From the NCBI RefSeq assembly GCF_000237925.1, contig NW_017386036.1, positions 744,001 to 808,000 of the forward strand: 64,000 bases of DNA, in the 5' to 3' direction. This DNA comes from Schistosoma mansoni. Lineage: Eukaryota; Platyhelminthes; Trematoda; Strigeidida; Schistosomatidae. The position numbers were made by a program, and so were the translations under genes. Of the stretch, positions 52,658-64,000 are shown piece by piece. Position 1 is the first letter of the stretch. Each line of letters starts with the position of its first letter. The notes under the pieces are model-generated. The model saw only the letters and a list, made by a program, of their open reading frames with translations. It had not been told where the DNA came from and searched no databases.

Positions 52658-53885
52658 ACTATTCTTTTATTTTCATGCTAAATAGTCTTCCCAAATCCCC
52701 CCGTCAATTTGTCATATTTTGGGAACGCTGTGTCAAAGACTCTAAATCTTAGTCCGTAACACTAACTTATTACTCTTTCGAAACTTTAGTTCCGTATTCC
52801 AGTTGTATTGCGGTAAACGTTGTACAAAACTTGAGGGTGAGACTATAAGTTATGGGCAAACCATTCAAATTTAAGAATAACAGACCTCGGATTTTACTGC
52901 GGGACCCACTTATCCATAATGCCAAACAGTATTTTGGCACTATGACTGATGTCAGTCCGTTATGAAAACTCCAACTCCAACGCCCAGCTATAAATCCTAA
53001 TCCAGATTCCCCAAACTAATATATAAACTCCCACCTGACCTTAGTAAATTGGTCGACATCCTCAAGATCACCTAAGCATCGCTCAGGGTTCATCCACAAA
53101 TTAGAACACCACTGCCTTTAACCATGAACAAATCGGGTACAAAGGATAACTGATCTGATTTCTGCGATGTTCCGATTGCGTTAGAAAGAGCTCGATGACC
53201 ACGAAGCACCATCTCAGTAGTTGGTCAGTGCGTCTAGTACTAACCAGGTTGCCGGTCTCTTGGCAATTGGTCAGACCCAAGAAAGCGATCATAAGGCCGC
53301 TTCCTAGACACTACGACGCGATAAGACCCAATCAATCTACTTTTTCTGACAGTAGCTCGTAGATCTACATTACGAAGTAAGTCTAAACAATGATGAACGA
53401 ATGACTTTCCTATCCATCAAACTCTTGAATGAACTATTTCATTTTTGCGTTACCTGACACAATCCTTATTACTACTAGAATTTGTTTCTTACTAAAACTA
53501 TCAACTCACTCGTCAGCTGACCACATTTTTTTCAATTCATTACAAAATTTCTACCTACCTCAATGTTTACGGATGAGTGACATATCGTTACCAGGAGCAC
53601 AATAAAACGATCACTGCGAAGGTTAATTCTAAATCTCATTCTTCAATAAGAAATGTCATCTGTCATATAAACTGACAGATCAAACTATATTAAACTAGTT
53701 GTTGAAGTTTTAATCCAAAAACTCTAACGGTAATGTAAACCAGTATTATGAGGCATTAAGGCTGTGAAGTTGCGGAATCATCGATTTTCTTTTTGAGAGG
53801 ATTCAAAATACTAGTGAAATCTGAAAGTGGAGTTTTCAGTAAGCAACTAGTACGACTGAAATTTTCAACTGACTTTGTAATGTAG
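52658..53885. other. Spacer; no gene seen
   Basis: No exon or repeat relative was recognised in this stretch. Confidence 0.4.
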
Positions 53886-54139
53886 GCATACCACATATTC
53901 AATGTGCTTTAGTGTTGACTGTTGAGGTGACTCCATTTCGTAAAGAATTGCTAATAAAACCAGGAATGTCATTTAGTTTGTTATATATTAATGAACGCTC
54001 ACCAGACGTACCAGTCCTAAAATCAGGATTTCGGATTATATTACACCGATTTGACATGCAAAATGTTCATACCTCTGTGATATATACACTGAGAATTTAC
54101 TTAAAAAAGACTACTTGTTTAGTACTTTTATTTCCTTAA
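53886..54139 (+). CDS. Possible coding exon, unrecognised
   Basis: After a fair acceptor (TTTGTAATGTAG) the frame runs IPHIQCALVLTVEVTPFRKE, then LLIKPGMSFSLLYINERSPD and onward to a TAA. Amino-acid content is protein-like, and a donor candidate GTACCA lies after SPD at about 54008. No domain is recognised and no partner exon was found on either side, so this is only a lead. Confidence 0.22.
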
Positions 54140-55530
54140 CAGAGTAATAACAGCAAATTCTAAAAGTATAAAATAAATTACGTTTCTAAATAGAAGAGTT
54201 ACAAGCAAATATCTCGTTGGTTTTCTTGTGATCTATAAAAAAGAAAAAGAAATGATTTTGCTATTACAGTAATGATGGTTTACAGTCAAACTCCATAACT
54301 GGATGATATGTAAGTCTCGTAACACTACTTTATACTTTTTCACCGAAAGCTAAAATTGCTAGTGTGAGTAACTTAAGGAGGTAACATGGAGTATTCGGAT
54401 TTTGGAGGTATGGATGATGGTATGTTGATCATTCTAGAAGTTTGGGATTTTTTTGACAGACAACCTTTACTTATCGAACTACGACATGGTTCACATTTAG
54501 AGGGTGGTTCAGAGCCGATCACACAAACAACAAATTGCTGAATAAGTAACACTAGTTATAATTGTAGTTCACAACACAAATGAGTTGATAACTGTAGAGA
54601 AGTTTGATCAACCACTTCCTTTACATTCATGTTTACCGACCTCATCCTAACAAAATCAAATATTTAGCTGCATATATCAGACATAATTAACATCGGTCCA
54701 AGATGTCAAGCCACATCAGCATAGTCGGTTAAAACTATCAAGAACACCAGTGGTGGTAATAGTAATATTGGTAGCAAAAAATATTGGGTAGACAGATGAA
54801 CATATAATCTCTAATAAACATGTACACAAAAATCGGATACATATAAATTGAACCTAAGTTGTATTTTTAGTGTCTGAATAAGAATTAGACAAATTATTCC
54901 TTCATAAATTGATCAGGCTTGTTTCAAAAAGCAGTAACTAATCGATTTTACGCAGTTCCGATGATGACACTCTTCTAAGTTGACACTGTGGTCAGTACGA
55001 TTAAGTAATCTTTCTGATTTTCTTCTATTCCATCATAAATGATAACCTAATAACAGATTTAAAAGAACGTCGTTGTGGTGCAGACACGTTTTCAGCACAA
55101 AGACTAATAAACTTTGAATACGCTAGCATTATTTTACCGGTCAAATGGCTTGATCATTTAACTTGCCTTTTGCTGTGCCGAATACTCTTGAACACTGCAA
55201 CTGCCTTTTATGTGTTGTTGGAAATTATTTATTAGCATAAATATGAATGTTAATGTACCAAGATTTTTCAAAGACTGTACAAGGGACCTCAATGCGGTTG
55301 TCTCATAAGCACTATGGTCATGTTCCTGAGTCGCCAAAACCACTATTAATCCATCTTCCTTTTCAGATGACTGAAGAAAAAATATCATTCCGTGATATAG
55401 AAATCCGGGAAGTGACAACTGTCCACACATCTCGATCAGCACTCAAGATTCTCTTGTTCATGTTTGAATCCGTTTGTCACTGCTTAAAATTTATTCTACC
55501 TATTCTCTTATGATTTTACCCACACACATC
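54140..55530. other. Spacer; no gene supported
   Basis: Frames at 55158-55513 on both strands are open but have no motif. Nothing is annotated. Confidence 0.35.
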
Positions 55531-56530
55531 ATTAATGCTAACGATCCGAGTTCACAAAATGTTATTCCTAGCCTCTTAAAACCATGCTCTAAACCATATG
55601 TTGGGGCTTTCGACATTCCAACCTTACCTCAAAACAGACTTCATTAGCTAGAGCTACAGAATCTCGTGCTGTCTTCGTAACCCACATACAGGATTTAAGT
55701 GTAGTCATTCACTTGACCTCACCTAGTCAGGATGAAGAAAGACCATGATCTACTATTCGTGTGTCTGGAGACTCGACCGGTACTTCTCGTGAACTTGTTA
55801 GCGTATGCATAGCACAGAGTTCCAAAGCAGAACAGGTTCTCCTGGTCTAGATTTCGGTGGACAGTCGCTTGTGAGCAGTCTGACTAGACGGGACGGTAAG
55901 AACAAGGAAAGATAAGGACACACTCTGTTGACTCTGCCTACGATCCCATTGACTGAGGCTAAGATGAAAATGAGTTTCACAGAAAGCTTTCTGCTCTTTT
56001 TCAAGGAATCAAACACTCAGTCACAGCAATCATAACAAGTGGCTATATCTTAACCAAACCATAGGGAGATCATTTGGATTCTAAGTGTCCCAGCTCAGCG
56101 AACAGATAACGGTACTTTCTGCCGCAAATATGCCTAGACAACCCGGTTAGTTCTAGCGATCATAAACTTTAAACGAAAAGAAACAGCGTCTGACACGGCG
56201 ACCCCACGATATGATCAGCGGTGGATGCAAGTAGACCATATCGCCATCAGCCATCGTTAGAGGCTCGACAAAGAACTTCGCTTATTCTAGAGCATATGTC
56301 TAGATCCTGACATTTCAGAGCGGGAACGCGTTTGTATATGTCTTACTGGACGCAAAAATGTCACAGCAAAAGATCTTTTAGAAGTCAACTTAACGATGAA
56401 TAAATCAAGAATCCTTCAAGAAAAACTAGAGCAGTTATTTAAATAGCAGCGTAATCTTCACCCCGCTGTAGACTGGTATGATATTCAAAGAGATTTGGAG
56501 ACAATAGTGATATCTATCGACCGATTATAA
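55531..56530 (+). pseudogene. Heavily decayed non-LTR endonuclease fragment
   Basis: In the plus strand near 56200-56270 the broken reading QVDHIAISHRW resembles the end of an RTE-type endonuclease (D-H-I box before the SDH motif), followed by frames with many stops. The stretch 55640-55800 may be its start. No protein can be made from it. The call rests on one short motif and its surroundings. Confidence 0.4.
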
Positions 56531-56590
56531 GCCACATTACTTAACATCAACTATTCTTTAGGAAAATAATATGGAGTGTAACTAAGTAGT

Positions 56591-57113
56591 TTATTTATTT
56601 TATTTATACACATAAATATTGGTACAAGGAAGCACCAGATACATATGCGCCGCACAAATCAAATGAGATTTGTGTGAGGGCTTTGATATTGCTGAGGTTC
56701 CCAAACTGAAGCAGGTGGTTGTCTTAGCGCACCACACCCCGATCCTTCGACCTAAAGGTCTAATCCACAAGGCAGTGGAGCATCGTGAGGCGATGCATTC
56801 CCATGGTAGCCGGTGACCAACAATTGGTCCATACGTCATTTGTTCCTTCAGGATACTGGAGCCCATGTGCACCATTGGTTTGGAATCAGGGTTTGCCAAC
56901 TCCCCTAGGTGGACTATCCGTGCCCACCAACCCGATTAAAGCGCTGGATATTCGCTTTTCGTCCTCTCAATTTCGTAAACAACACCCCCGCCACGAGAAG
57001 GCAGTGAGTAGGACTTCCCTGGCAGAGGCTATATTACGCATAGCCATGTGAGAGCATTTCGAGAGGGAGAGCAGATTCCTCCCGCTCTCGGCCATACCAG
57101 GGCATTTAGGGGC
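56591..57113 (-). mobile_element. 523-bp family N retroposon copy
   Basis: Minus-strand copy with perfect 10-bp target duplication ACTAAGTAGT (56581-56590 and 57114-57123). On the minus strand it begins GCCCCTAAATGCCCTGGTAT and ends in an AAATAAA-type tail. It is full length and collinear with 22682-23207. Confidence 0.88.
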
Positions 57114-57123
57114 ACTAAGTAGT

Positions 57124-57884
57124 GTACACCCATAAACACAGTCTAATTCAACAGATATTGACTTTGTGGATTGATACATCTTGGTTTGCCCACCCTTATA
57201 TTTCTTCCAAACTTTTCTACACCAGCTAACATCACACGTCGCAATAGGTGCTTGAGCACATGTAATACACCATCAAACCACATAAGTTGGTGAAGATTCA
57301 CTGTCTCATCAACTGATGTGTCATCCTAACTGTCCTAAGTCTAATTTCAGCATTGCTCACTCGATGTTTCTAACATACGCCTGTGTTGCTTCGGGCAGCT
57401 GAGTGAGATGAAAGTTATTGTAAGAATGACTTTAAGCTATGTGTACATAGAACGCCATACACATTTAAGGAGAAATAAGATAAACTTGCATTTTATCTGA
57501 GGATAAGCAAGTGACAGTCATGAAGTTCCGAATCAGAGAATAAACGAAACAAACTTGGGTTGGAGACAGTCAGTTGTGTTGGTTGTGAAGACTTTTTAAT
57601 ATGAAACAAAGAAGTAGGTTCAGTGAAAGGTTTTCTTTTGGGTGACTTTCCTCTCAAAGCTATTCAACTGCAAACATATACTTTTTCACAATAGTAAACC
57701 ATGATATGTTTACTAATAACAATAATTTATTAGCCACGCTAACAGAGAAATAAACAAAAATACGCCTTGATTAAGGAAATCATTGAAGCAAAACATCAAG
57801 GAGATACATTTTAGTTGATTATATGGGGCTATCGAGTCTATTGGATTATGCAGTTTTGCATCACTGACTGACCTTAGTTGAACA
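57124..57884. other. Spacer; no gene seen
   Basis: No exon or known repeat recognised. Confidence 0.4.
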
Positions 57885-58010
57885 AACATTGAAAATCAGG
57901 AAGTACTGAACAGCTGTTACGTCCTAATATGGAACAACTAAGCAGTGTGGGTATGCACGATCGTACCAGTGATTCGGCCCGTGACTTACAGACCACTGAG
58001 TTGACATCCA
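57885..58010 (-). repeat. Degenerate hammerhead-SINE fragment
   Basis: On the minus strand CTGCTTAGTTG, TATTAGGACGTAAC and CAGTACTTCC align with the hammerhead and tail of the LINE module, but the core CTGANGA and GAAA are both changed. The tRNA-like part is barely visible (GATTCGGCC region). Dead copy. Confidence 0.5.
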
Positions 58011-59007
58011 ACGTCCCGTATTTCTAACTCTAGTCAATTTGCGACACTGAGCGGTAATCACTGAAAAAATATCTCTTTGCTGAACCACATACTTGTTTAG
58101 ATGACTTTTAGTGTTGAGTTATCAATATACTTAGTCTTGTTTGAATATATATCAATTCAGCCACCAGTATTTACATTTTCTTATACTACATTCAATAGTT
58201 ATTATCATCATAATGATGGCTTAAATATAGCTCTTTGTCATTACTATTAGCTTTATCATCTTATATCACTGTACTAATAACAAGTTACATAAGTTCCTCA
58301 TTGCAGGTTACATCACTACCTAACTCCCAATTATTTCGTTCCTTTACAAAGTAAGGTTGTATGAATGTAAGAGGTAGTTATAATTGTTATTCACCAGTAA
58401 AATAAATGACCTAGCGCATGTTACAAACGTGTTACGTTCTATATGTAAAAAATTAGTGCATATGTGGACGATTCAGAGGATGTGAAATAAAATTAATTTA
58501 CTTCATTTCTACAGTGTGTTATGTTTGCTAATAATAATAATGATAATAATAATAATAAGAAGAAGAAGAAGAAGAATCTGTCAGTATATTGAGTGGTGAT
58601 TTCTTTCTTGATAGAGCTATGAAAGCAAGAGGAAGATACCATTGATTTGACTAAAGGAAGGATTTGACAGTCCAGTCGTTGAGCTGTAACATTAGCACCA
58701 TCTTTTCAGCTACTAAGGAGTCCCACCGAACAAAATAAGGGATAATTACTGAAATAATATAATATCACGCTAAGAATTGATATTTCTCCACATGAATGAT
58801 CTAGAGTTCCTTACCAACAAACTATCCTACAAGGCAAGATGGAGTGGGCTTTCATAGTCAGTTTTTCTCAACAGTATTGATTATTTCGAGCATAAACAGA
58901 ACAGTAATTGATATTAGTTATTCATTCTTTAAACCACACTGCTCGTAGGACACCATTAAAAGTAATATGCATTTGATTCAACATACTTAAATACGTCATT
59001 GAAATAC
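58011..59007. other. Spacer with a trinucleotide microsatellite; no gene seen
   Basis: An AAT-rich run turning into AAG repeats occupies 58529-58577. Otherwise no feature recognised. Confidence 0.4.
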
Positions 59008-59020
59008 ATAGATACATCAT

Positions 59021-59511
59021 GCCCCCAAACGCCGTGGTTCAGTCGAGAGTGTGAAGACTCAGCTCTCCCTCTCGAAATACTCTCACATGGCCACGTGAAT
59101 ACAGCCACTGCTAGGAAGTTCTACTCACTGCCTTCTCGTGGCGGGGGTGTTGTTTACGAAATTGAGAGAACGGAAAGCGAATGTCCGGAGCTTTACCCGG
59201 CTTGGCGGATATGGAGGACCCACCTAGTGGAGTTGAAAAACCATCATTCCAAACCAGTGGTGCGAATGGGCTCCAGGTTCCTGGGGAAACAAATGGCGTA
59301 TGAACCTATTGTTGGTCGCCAGCTACCATGGAACTACATCTCTTAACGTTGCTCCACTGCCTTGTGGATTAGACCTTTAGGTCAAAGGCTTAGGGTGTGG
59401 TGCGCTAGGATAACCATCTGCTTCAGTCTGGGCACCCGAGAAGTATTCCATCCCTAATACAAATCAAATTATTTATGTGGTGCCTCCTTGTACCATAGTT
59501 TAAGTAAATAA
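59021..59511 (+). mobile_element. 491-bp family N retroposon copy
   Basis: Plus-strand copy starting GCCCCCAAACGCCGTGG and ending in AAATAAAT, with a 13-bp target duplication ATAGATACATCAT (59008-59020 and 59512-59524; the first bases may belong to the tail). Several substitutions relative to the copy at 22.7 kb mark it as older. Confidence 0.85.
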
Positions 59512-59828
59512 ATAGATACATCATACGACTCAAAGTGCAGGCCATATAACTTTTACCGTGATAAATTGATATTTTTACCTTCCCAGTACTTATTAAATAT
59601 GAAAGTGAGAGCAATTTTTTCTTTCACAGAAAAATATTTCACGTCTGTGGTTTCCTATTATTTGAACAGTTTAACAAACTTGTACCCTTTCAGTTGCATA
59701 TGTATTGTTTCAGAAACCGATAGACTTTTTTAAAGTAAAAAGAGAACCCAACCAATTGTAAAACTTATTAAGACCTAAATATGCGTAAACTTACAGCAGA
59801 TATGTGTGTACTGCAATGATTTAGAAAA

Positions 59829-62306
59829 TTAAGGGGGATATGGCTGGTTCCCATAATGGCCTGGGCCATAATTTTGCTGTGGCATTCCTGGCTGCGGAAA
59901 ATAACCTGTTTGGTGAGAGCCGCCAGGTTGAGAGAATGCATTTGACTGTGAAAACATGCCAGGGTTAGGACAGACTGCAGGTTGTTGTGGCATCATTGGA
60001 GCTTGTTGCATGGGGTTGAAAGGCTGTGCAGGCGGATATTGTGGTGTCATGGTATTAGGGTAAAGTGGGTTATGTTGTTTGCAACCACCAATAGTTTGTC
60101 CACCTGGTCCATATCCTCCTTTCATCCCATGCTTATAAAGTAAAAAAGATCAACATACAAATGATTAGGGACCACCTTAGTGAATATTATTTTAACAACA
60201 AAGAATATAAGTTTTCGAGCGATGGTAAAAGGCAGATCACCTAAACCGAGAGCACTCATTAATAATTTGTAATTAATTTTGTTTTTTTCAAGCTGACTAA
60301 TAACAAATTTGTTTTATGTTAACCATGTTCTCTGATTAGTGAAGTAAAAAGCAAAATGATTGGTGACGCCTTTACTATCTAGATTTATTCAATCACAAGT
60401 AAAATATCAAAGGATTTTAACACAATATAATTCACTTTCTTTGTAGATGTTTTTTTTATTTTCCAAACTCTCGCAACTCAATTAAATGAACCGCTCTCAC
60501 GACATAATTTTTGCTAGTCACTTTAAACGTAACTAGTAAATATAATTGCATAATTCTCCCCATGATTATGTAAACGTCTCAACCAAACTTCCTACTGACT
60601 CATTATAATCGCCTGTTGTATACATTAAAACGTTTGCTTCACCAGGCTTCTGAAATATTAAAATTCTACATTATATACTGTTTAATCTTATGGTTTAAAT
60701 TTTTGTTATAAACGTAAGGATACTGATTATAACGCCAGACTTTCTTGTTATAACAGTCCTTTCACTTTTTACACGTATGTGGGACGTTAGTTTGCCTTAC
60801 ACGAATATCTACACTAGATTCCCACCCAGTGTCTATTCTACGGGACTTCAACACAACTCAGATCAAGAACACGAGATTAGCCTGACTACAACGTCAATAT
60901 ATTTCCACACCAAAATCCGACACAAGGAACAGTCAATCAATAACAGTCAAGAAAAGGGGATATATAACACATATAACACCTGTCACACTATCTACATGTC
61001 TGACCCATCAAGACAACCAATCATTGTCATTCTCGCCCACACATTAATTTTATATTTAGAATAGTTAGCAAATCCTAGCTGGTAACTGATGGCTGGTGAT
61101 GGTTAATAACAAGGATCAGATATTTTTAGACTCGTTTAAGAGATACAGATTCATGTAGATATTTTTGAGCCAGACTCCAAGTGGGAGGGCTGTTGATATT
61201 GACTACATGATAGCTCAGACTGGTGTGGGTTGAACAAGCTTTAAACCTGACTAAAATGAAAGCAATCGAGTACTGGTTGATTACTGAAAGGTAACAAATG
61301 TTACGGTATTTTGATCCTAGTGCTGACTAAACTCGACCCACTTATTTATTTATTTAAGCACATAAATATTGGTACAAAGGGGCACCAAATACATATGCAC
61401 CATACAAATCTCATTTGATTTGTGTGAGGGTTTGGATACTTCCCAGGTGTCCAAACTGAAACAGGTGGTTTTCTTAGGGGACCCCACATCTCGAGCCTTT
61501 GACCTAAAGGTCTGATGCACAAGACAGTGGAACATCTTAAGGAGATGCAGTCCCATGGTAGCCGGTGACCAACGATTGATTCATACGCCATTTGTTCCCT
61601 CAGGATACTGGGACCCATGTGCACCATTAGTTTGGAATGATGGTTTTTCAACTCCACTAGGTGGGTGCTCTATATCTGCCAAGTCGGGTAAAGCTCCGGA
61701 CATTTGCTTTTTGTCCACTCAGTTTCGTAAACAACACCCCCGCCACGAGAAGGCAGTGAGCAGGACTTTCCTGGCCATGTGAGAGCATTTCGAGTGGGAG
61801 AGCGGACTCTCTCCACTCTCAACCGTACCAGGGCATTTGGGGGCTAAGTTTGCTATCAATTTATTCAGTTTACAGATTCGATGCTTAAATGCATGCGACG
61901 TAGGCTTCATAGTATTCTAATATAACCGTTAGGCAACAAATACTAGGCGTTAAGATACTTAACTCAACACTTTCTAGCTCGTACAAGTTTGATGCATAAA
62001 ATTTGCGCACGAATACAAGATGATTGGAATGATTGTGAAAAATCACACATTTAGGTCGATTACCTGATATCTTTGCATAAAGTTTTGGTCGCAGGCTAGA
62101 GCACCATGAGGGCAATATCCGCAAATACAACGGTTTTTCTAATGATATAAAAAATTCAAAGCACATACTTTCATCATTTTTTTTCTGTATTTCAAACGTC
62201 GCTTCTCAATTCGTTCAGGCCTGTACCTGCCACCAGAACTACTGCTAGAACTGCTGCTGCTGCTACTACTACTACTTCTTTTCCCATAACCTTTCTTCTT
62301 ACCCAT
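59829..62306 (-). CDS. Unrecognised 146-residue protein: basic Ser-run N-terminus, Met/Pro/Gln/Gly-rich C-terminus
   Basis: Two exons, 62306-62169 (46 codons) and 60131-59829 (100 codons plus stop), meet in frame across a 2037-bp intron with donor GTATGT and acceptor TTTATAAG. Residues 1-46 read MGKKKGYGKR, a run of 14 serines, GGRYRPERIEKRRLKYRKK and MMK: strongly basic. The rest is low-complexity, with repeats like PxQP, Gly-Tyr and Met-Pro (YPPAQPFNPMQQAP, PGMFSQSNAFSQPGG, PGHYGNQPYPP). No signal peptide or domain is seen; the C-terminus resembles prion-like or annexin-type disordered tails. A family N element sits in the intron. An upstream in-frame ATG (62369) exists, but MGKKK is the more likely start. 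Confidence 0.65.
61343..61844 (-). mobile_element. About 502-bp family N retroposon copy in an intron
   Basis: Minus-strand copy inside the intron of the 146-residue gene and in the same orientation as it. It begins GCCCCCAAATGCCCTGGTAC and ends with the CATAAATATTGGTAC-type 3' end (read inverted) plus TAAA units. About 30 bases present in the other copies near the 5' end are missing. The target duplication is not clear. Confidence 0.8.
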
Positions 62307-62913
62307 TGCGTCGCAGTTTCTTATGGGAGTACGTTGAAGTAGACTAGAAAAGGAAGACGTGATGTACAAGAAACAAAGTTACTAACACAATAGATCATTT
62401 TCTACAATAAGTTTGTGTGGACTTAAAAACCGATATTGAACGGCAACCAGAGTACTTCGACTTCAAAAATTGAATCTAACAGCTGTGGGCAAAAATCCAT
62501 TGCCTTTATAGTACTGCAGGTGTGGAAATTAAGTTTAAGCCAAACACCAACACTTTTAGTAACAAAAACAATATGAGTAATCTTATCCCGAAGAACTATC
62601 AATAAAATGAACTTGAAAATCCGTAATTTTCAAGAGATAAACAGAGATGAAAACATGGAAGCTCTCAAATACTCCGTTTTTTATCAATGAACTCTGGGGA
62701 ATAAACCAAATGATCATAAAACCTTAGCAACACAAACAAATACATGACATTCTAAGTTATAACAATGTAACGAAAGTGATGAGTTTTAAACGATAAACAA
62801 GATTTAACAAAGAGGATTTAGTTTCCGTGGTACAAATGAAACAGGGATGCAAACCTGTGAACGGGTCCTGAAGACATTAACTAGATGGCATCAACAAATC
62901 ATGACACCGTCTT
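62307..62913. other. Upstream region of the 146-residue gene; no other feature seen
   Basis: Should hold the promoter on the minus strand; no clear element was recognised. Confidence 0.35.
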
Positions 62914-62926
62914 AGCAGACTATATT

Positions 62927-63043
62927 TATTTATTTGAACACATAAATATTGGTACGAAGTGACACCGAATACATATGCGCTACATAAGTTACTTGATTTG
63001 TGTGTGGGCTATGATATTACGCGGGTGCACAGACCGAAGCAGG
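62927..63043 (-). mobile_element. 5'-truncated family N retroposon copy
   Basis: Only the 3' 117 bases of the family (through the CATAAATATTGGTAC region, read inverted) are present, yet a perfect 13-bp target duplication AGCAGACTATATT flanks them (62914-62926 and 63044-63056). Truncation at the 5' end with intact duplication is the mark of incomplete target-primed reverse transcription. Confidence 0.88.
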
Positions 63044-63056
63044 AGCAGACTATATT

Positions 63057-64000
63057 AAGTTGTCCATATTCACAAACAGACATCAAGATTCATTTAAATC
63101 ACCTGACCAGTAGTGCAATACAACAGTGAAAAAACTTCGCGCGTAGCGAGGTTAATACCTACAATTAGCCGCCATATTGGGAAAAGATATACAATGGATG
63201 AAAAGCTTCTCAAAGTACAAACCTATAACCATAAGATAGCGAGCACCAATTGTAATTTAAAAAACGACTTGTTTCACAATATAGTGGATTACATAGGTTG
63301 AAAAACATTCTTGATGACGAGATGTTTCTTTAGGTGAACACTACTGAAGCAATAAACTATTAACTATTGTAAACTACAAAGTGAAATGTGACCATTTTAT
63401 CAAAAAGGAAACTTTGTGCTCATAAGAGGCAAAAAAAAGTACAAGATGCTACTGTTGGGAGACTGAATAAATAAATTGCTTCATTCACATAAATACGTCA
63501 GTGAAATTTAAAATTATGGAGAGCTTTATGCATTATACTGAATTAAAGCATACCCATAGAATTACTTTCCAGTTTTAAGTAAGAGATTTTATCGCTTGTA
63601 TTATTTCGAAACCTTTACGAGGTTACCTAGATCAAAAGCTTTCGTCAATTAAAAAACTAAATTTGTCAAAATATGGAGAGAAAGCTACTATATGGCCATT
63701 TTAAAAATATAACTCCGAACATTCAAGTATTCCAGATGATTTTTAGTGCATTGCATTGCTGCACTGAAACTTGAAACTCTACGTCGAACATCAGTATTAC
63801 TCACCCGATGGACACATCAAGTGGATAGAATGCTTTGAATACACTCACAATCAAGTACTTTAGACCTATAAGTCTTCCACTTTCATAAGCTATAACTTGT
63901 GGTTATGGAATTATGCGGAGCGAACCGGTGAGCAGTAAACTTCGTTCTATATTGATGAACGGATATCTCACTTACAACACAGGCGACGAAAGTTGACAAG
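63057..64000. other. AT-rich end of window; no gene seen
   Basis: No exon or repeat relative recognised. Confidence 0.4.

Noticed and set aside
55158-55513. Overlapping open frames on both strands as a gene
   Set aside because: No motif, no splice context and no codon preference that I can defend.
60777-61064. 95-codon frame and a downstream GTGGGAGGGC/TGTTGATATT boundary as a possible LTR element end
   Set aside because: A polypurine-like tract followed by TGTTGATATT is suggestive, but no second LTR or coding motif was found, so it was not annotated.

Overview
The window is nuclear DNA of a blood-fluke trematode, most likely a Schistosoma species. Four things point there: a tRNA-derived SINE carrying a hammerhead ribozyme of the schistosome SM-alpha type (52.5 kb); RTE-clade retrotransposons of the SR2 type; very short introns of 32-45 bp in the conserved genes; and an AT-rich background crowded with schistosome-style LTR and non-LTR elements. 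A run of 200 N (25853-26052) marks an assembly gap. The species cannot be fixed by eye.

Conserved host genes are few. A complete beta-tubulin gene lies on the minus strand at 2.9-4.3 kb (three exons, 444 residues). A single well-spliced exon of a Gs-type G-protein alpha subunit sits on the minus strand at 15.0-15.3 kb. A complete four-exon NDUFS3 (mitochondrial complex I, 30 kDa subunit) lies on the plus strand at 17.1-19.3 kb. An unrecognised two-exon gene on the minus strand (59.8-62.3 kb) encodes 146 residues with a serine run and a Met/Pro/Gln/Gly-rich C-terminus. Two further minus-strand coding pieces (30.1-30.6 and 37.65-37.88 kb) may belong to one unrecognised gene whose intron was invaded by a LINE.

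Much of the rest is mobile DNA. From left to right: a CACTA/EnSpm-like DNA transposon with an intact 672-codon spliced transposase and a second spliced ORF (4.7-7.7 kb); leader and gag fragments of one gypsy-like family (8.0-8.85, 15.66-16.05, 51.0-51.9 kb); a decayed SR2-like copy (11.1-13.8 kb); a nearly complete SR2-like copy with target duplication (20.2-23.8 kb), itself split by a 526-bp element; an RTE-like element interrupted by the gap (25.8-27.7 kb); a CR1-like LINE with an open 949-codon ORF and a tRNA-like plus hammerhead 3' module (31.7-35.2 kb); a gypsy element (39.8-44.3 kb) lodged inside another (38.9-46.9 kb); CR1-like fragments (47-50.5 kb); and the SM-alpha-like SINE (52.5 kb).

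The most interesting signals are RNA-based. Two near-identical inverted copies of a tRNA-like plus hammerhead module flank the CR1-like LINE, an intact SM-alpha hammerhead lies at 52.6 kb, and several dead relatives are scattered about. A family of about 0.5 kb elements (five copies) has sharp target duplications, a TAAA-type tail and one 5'-truncated copy, so it moves by reverse transcription although it encodes no enzyme. There is also an apparently perfect 341-bp inverted duplication (8852-9192 and 11543-11883). All reading here is by eye; homology calls rest on recognised motifs, not on searches.
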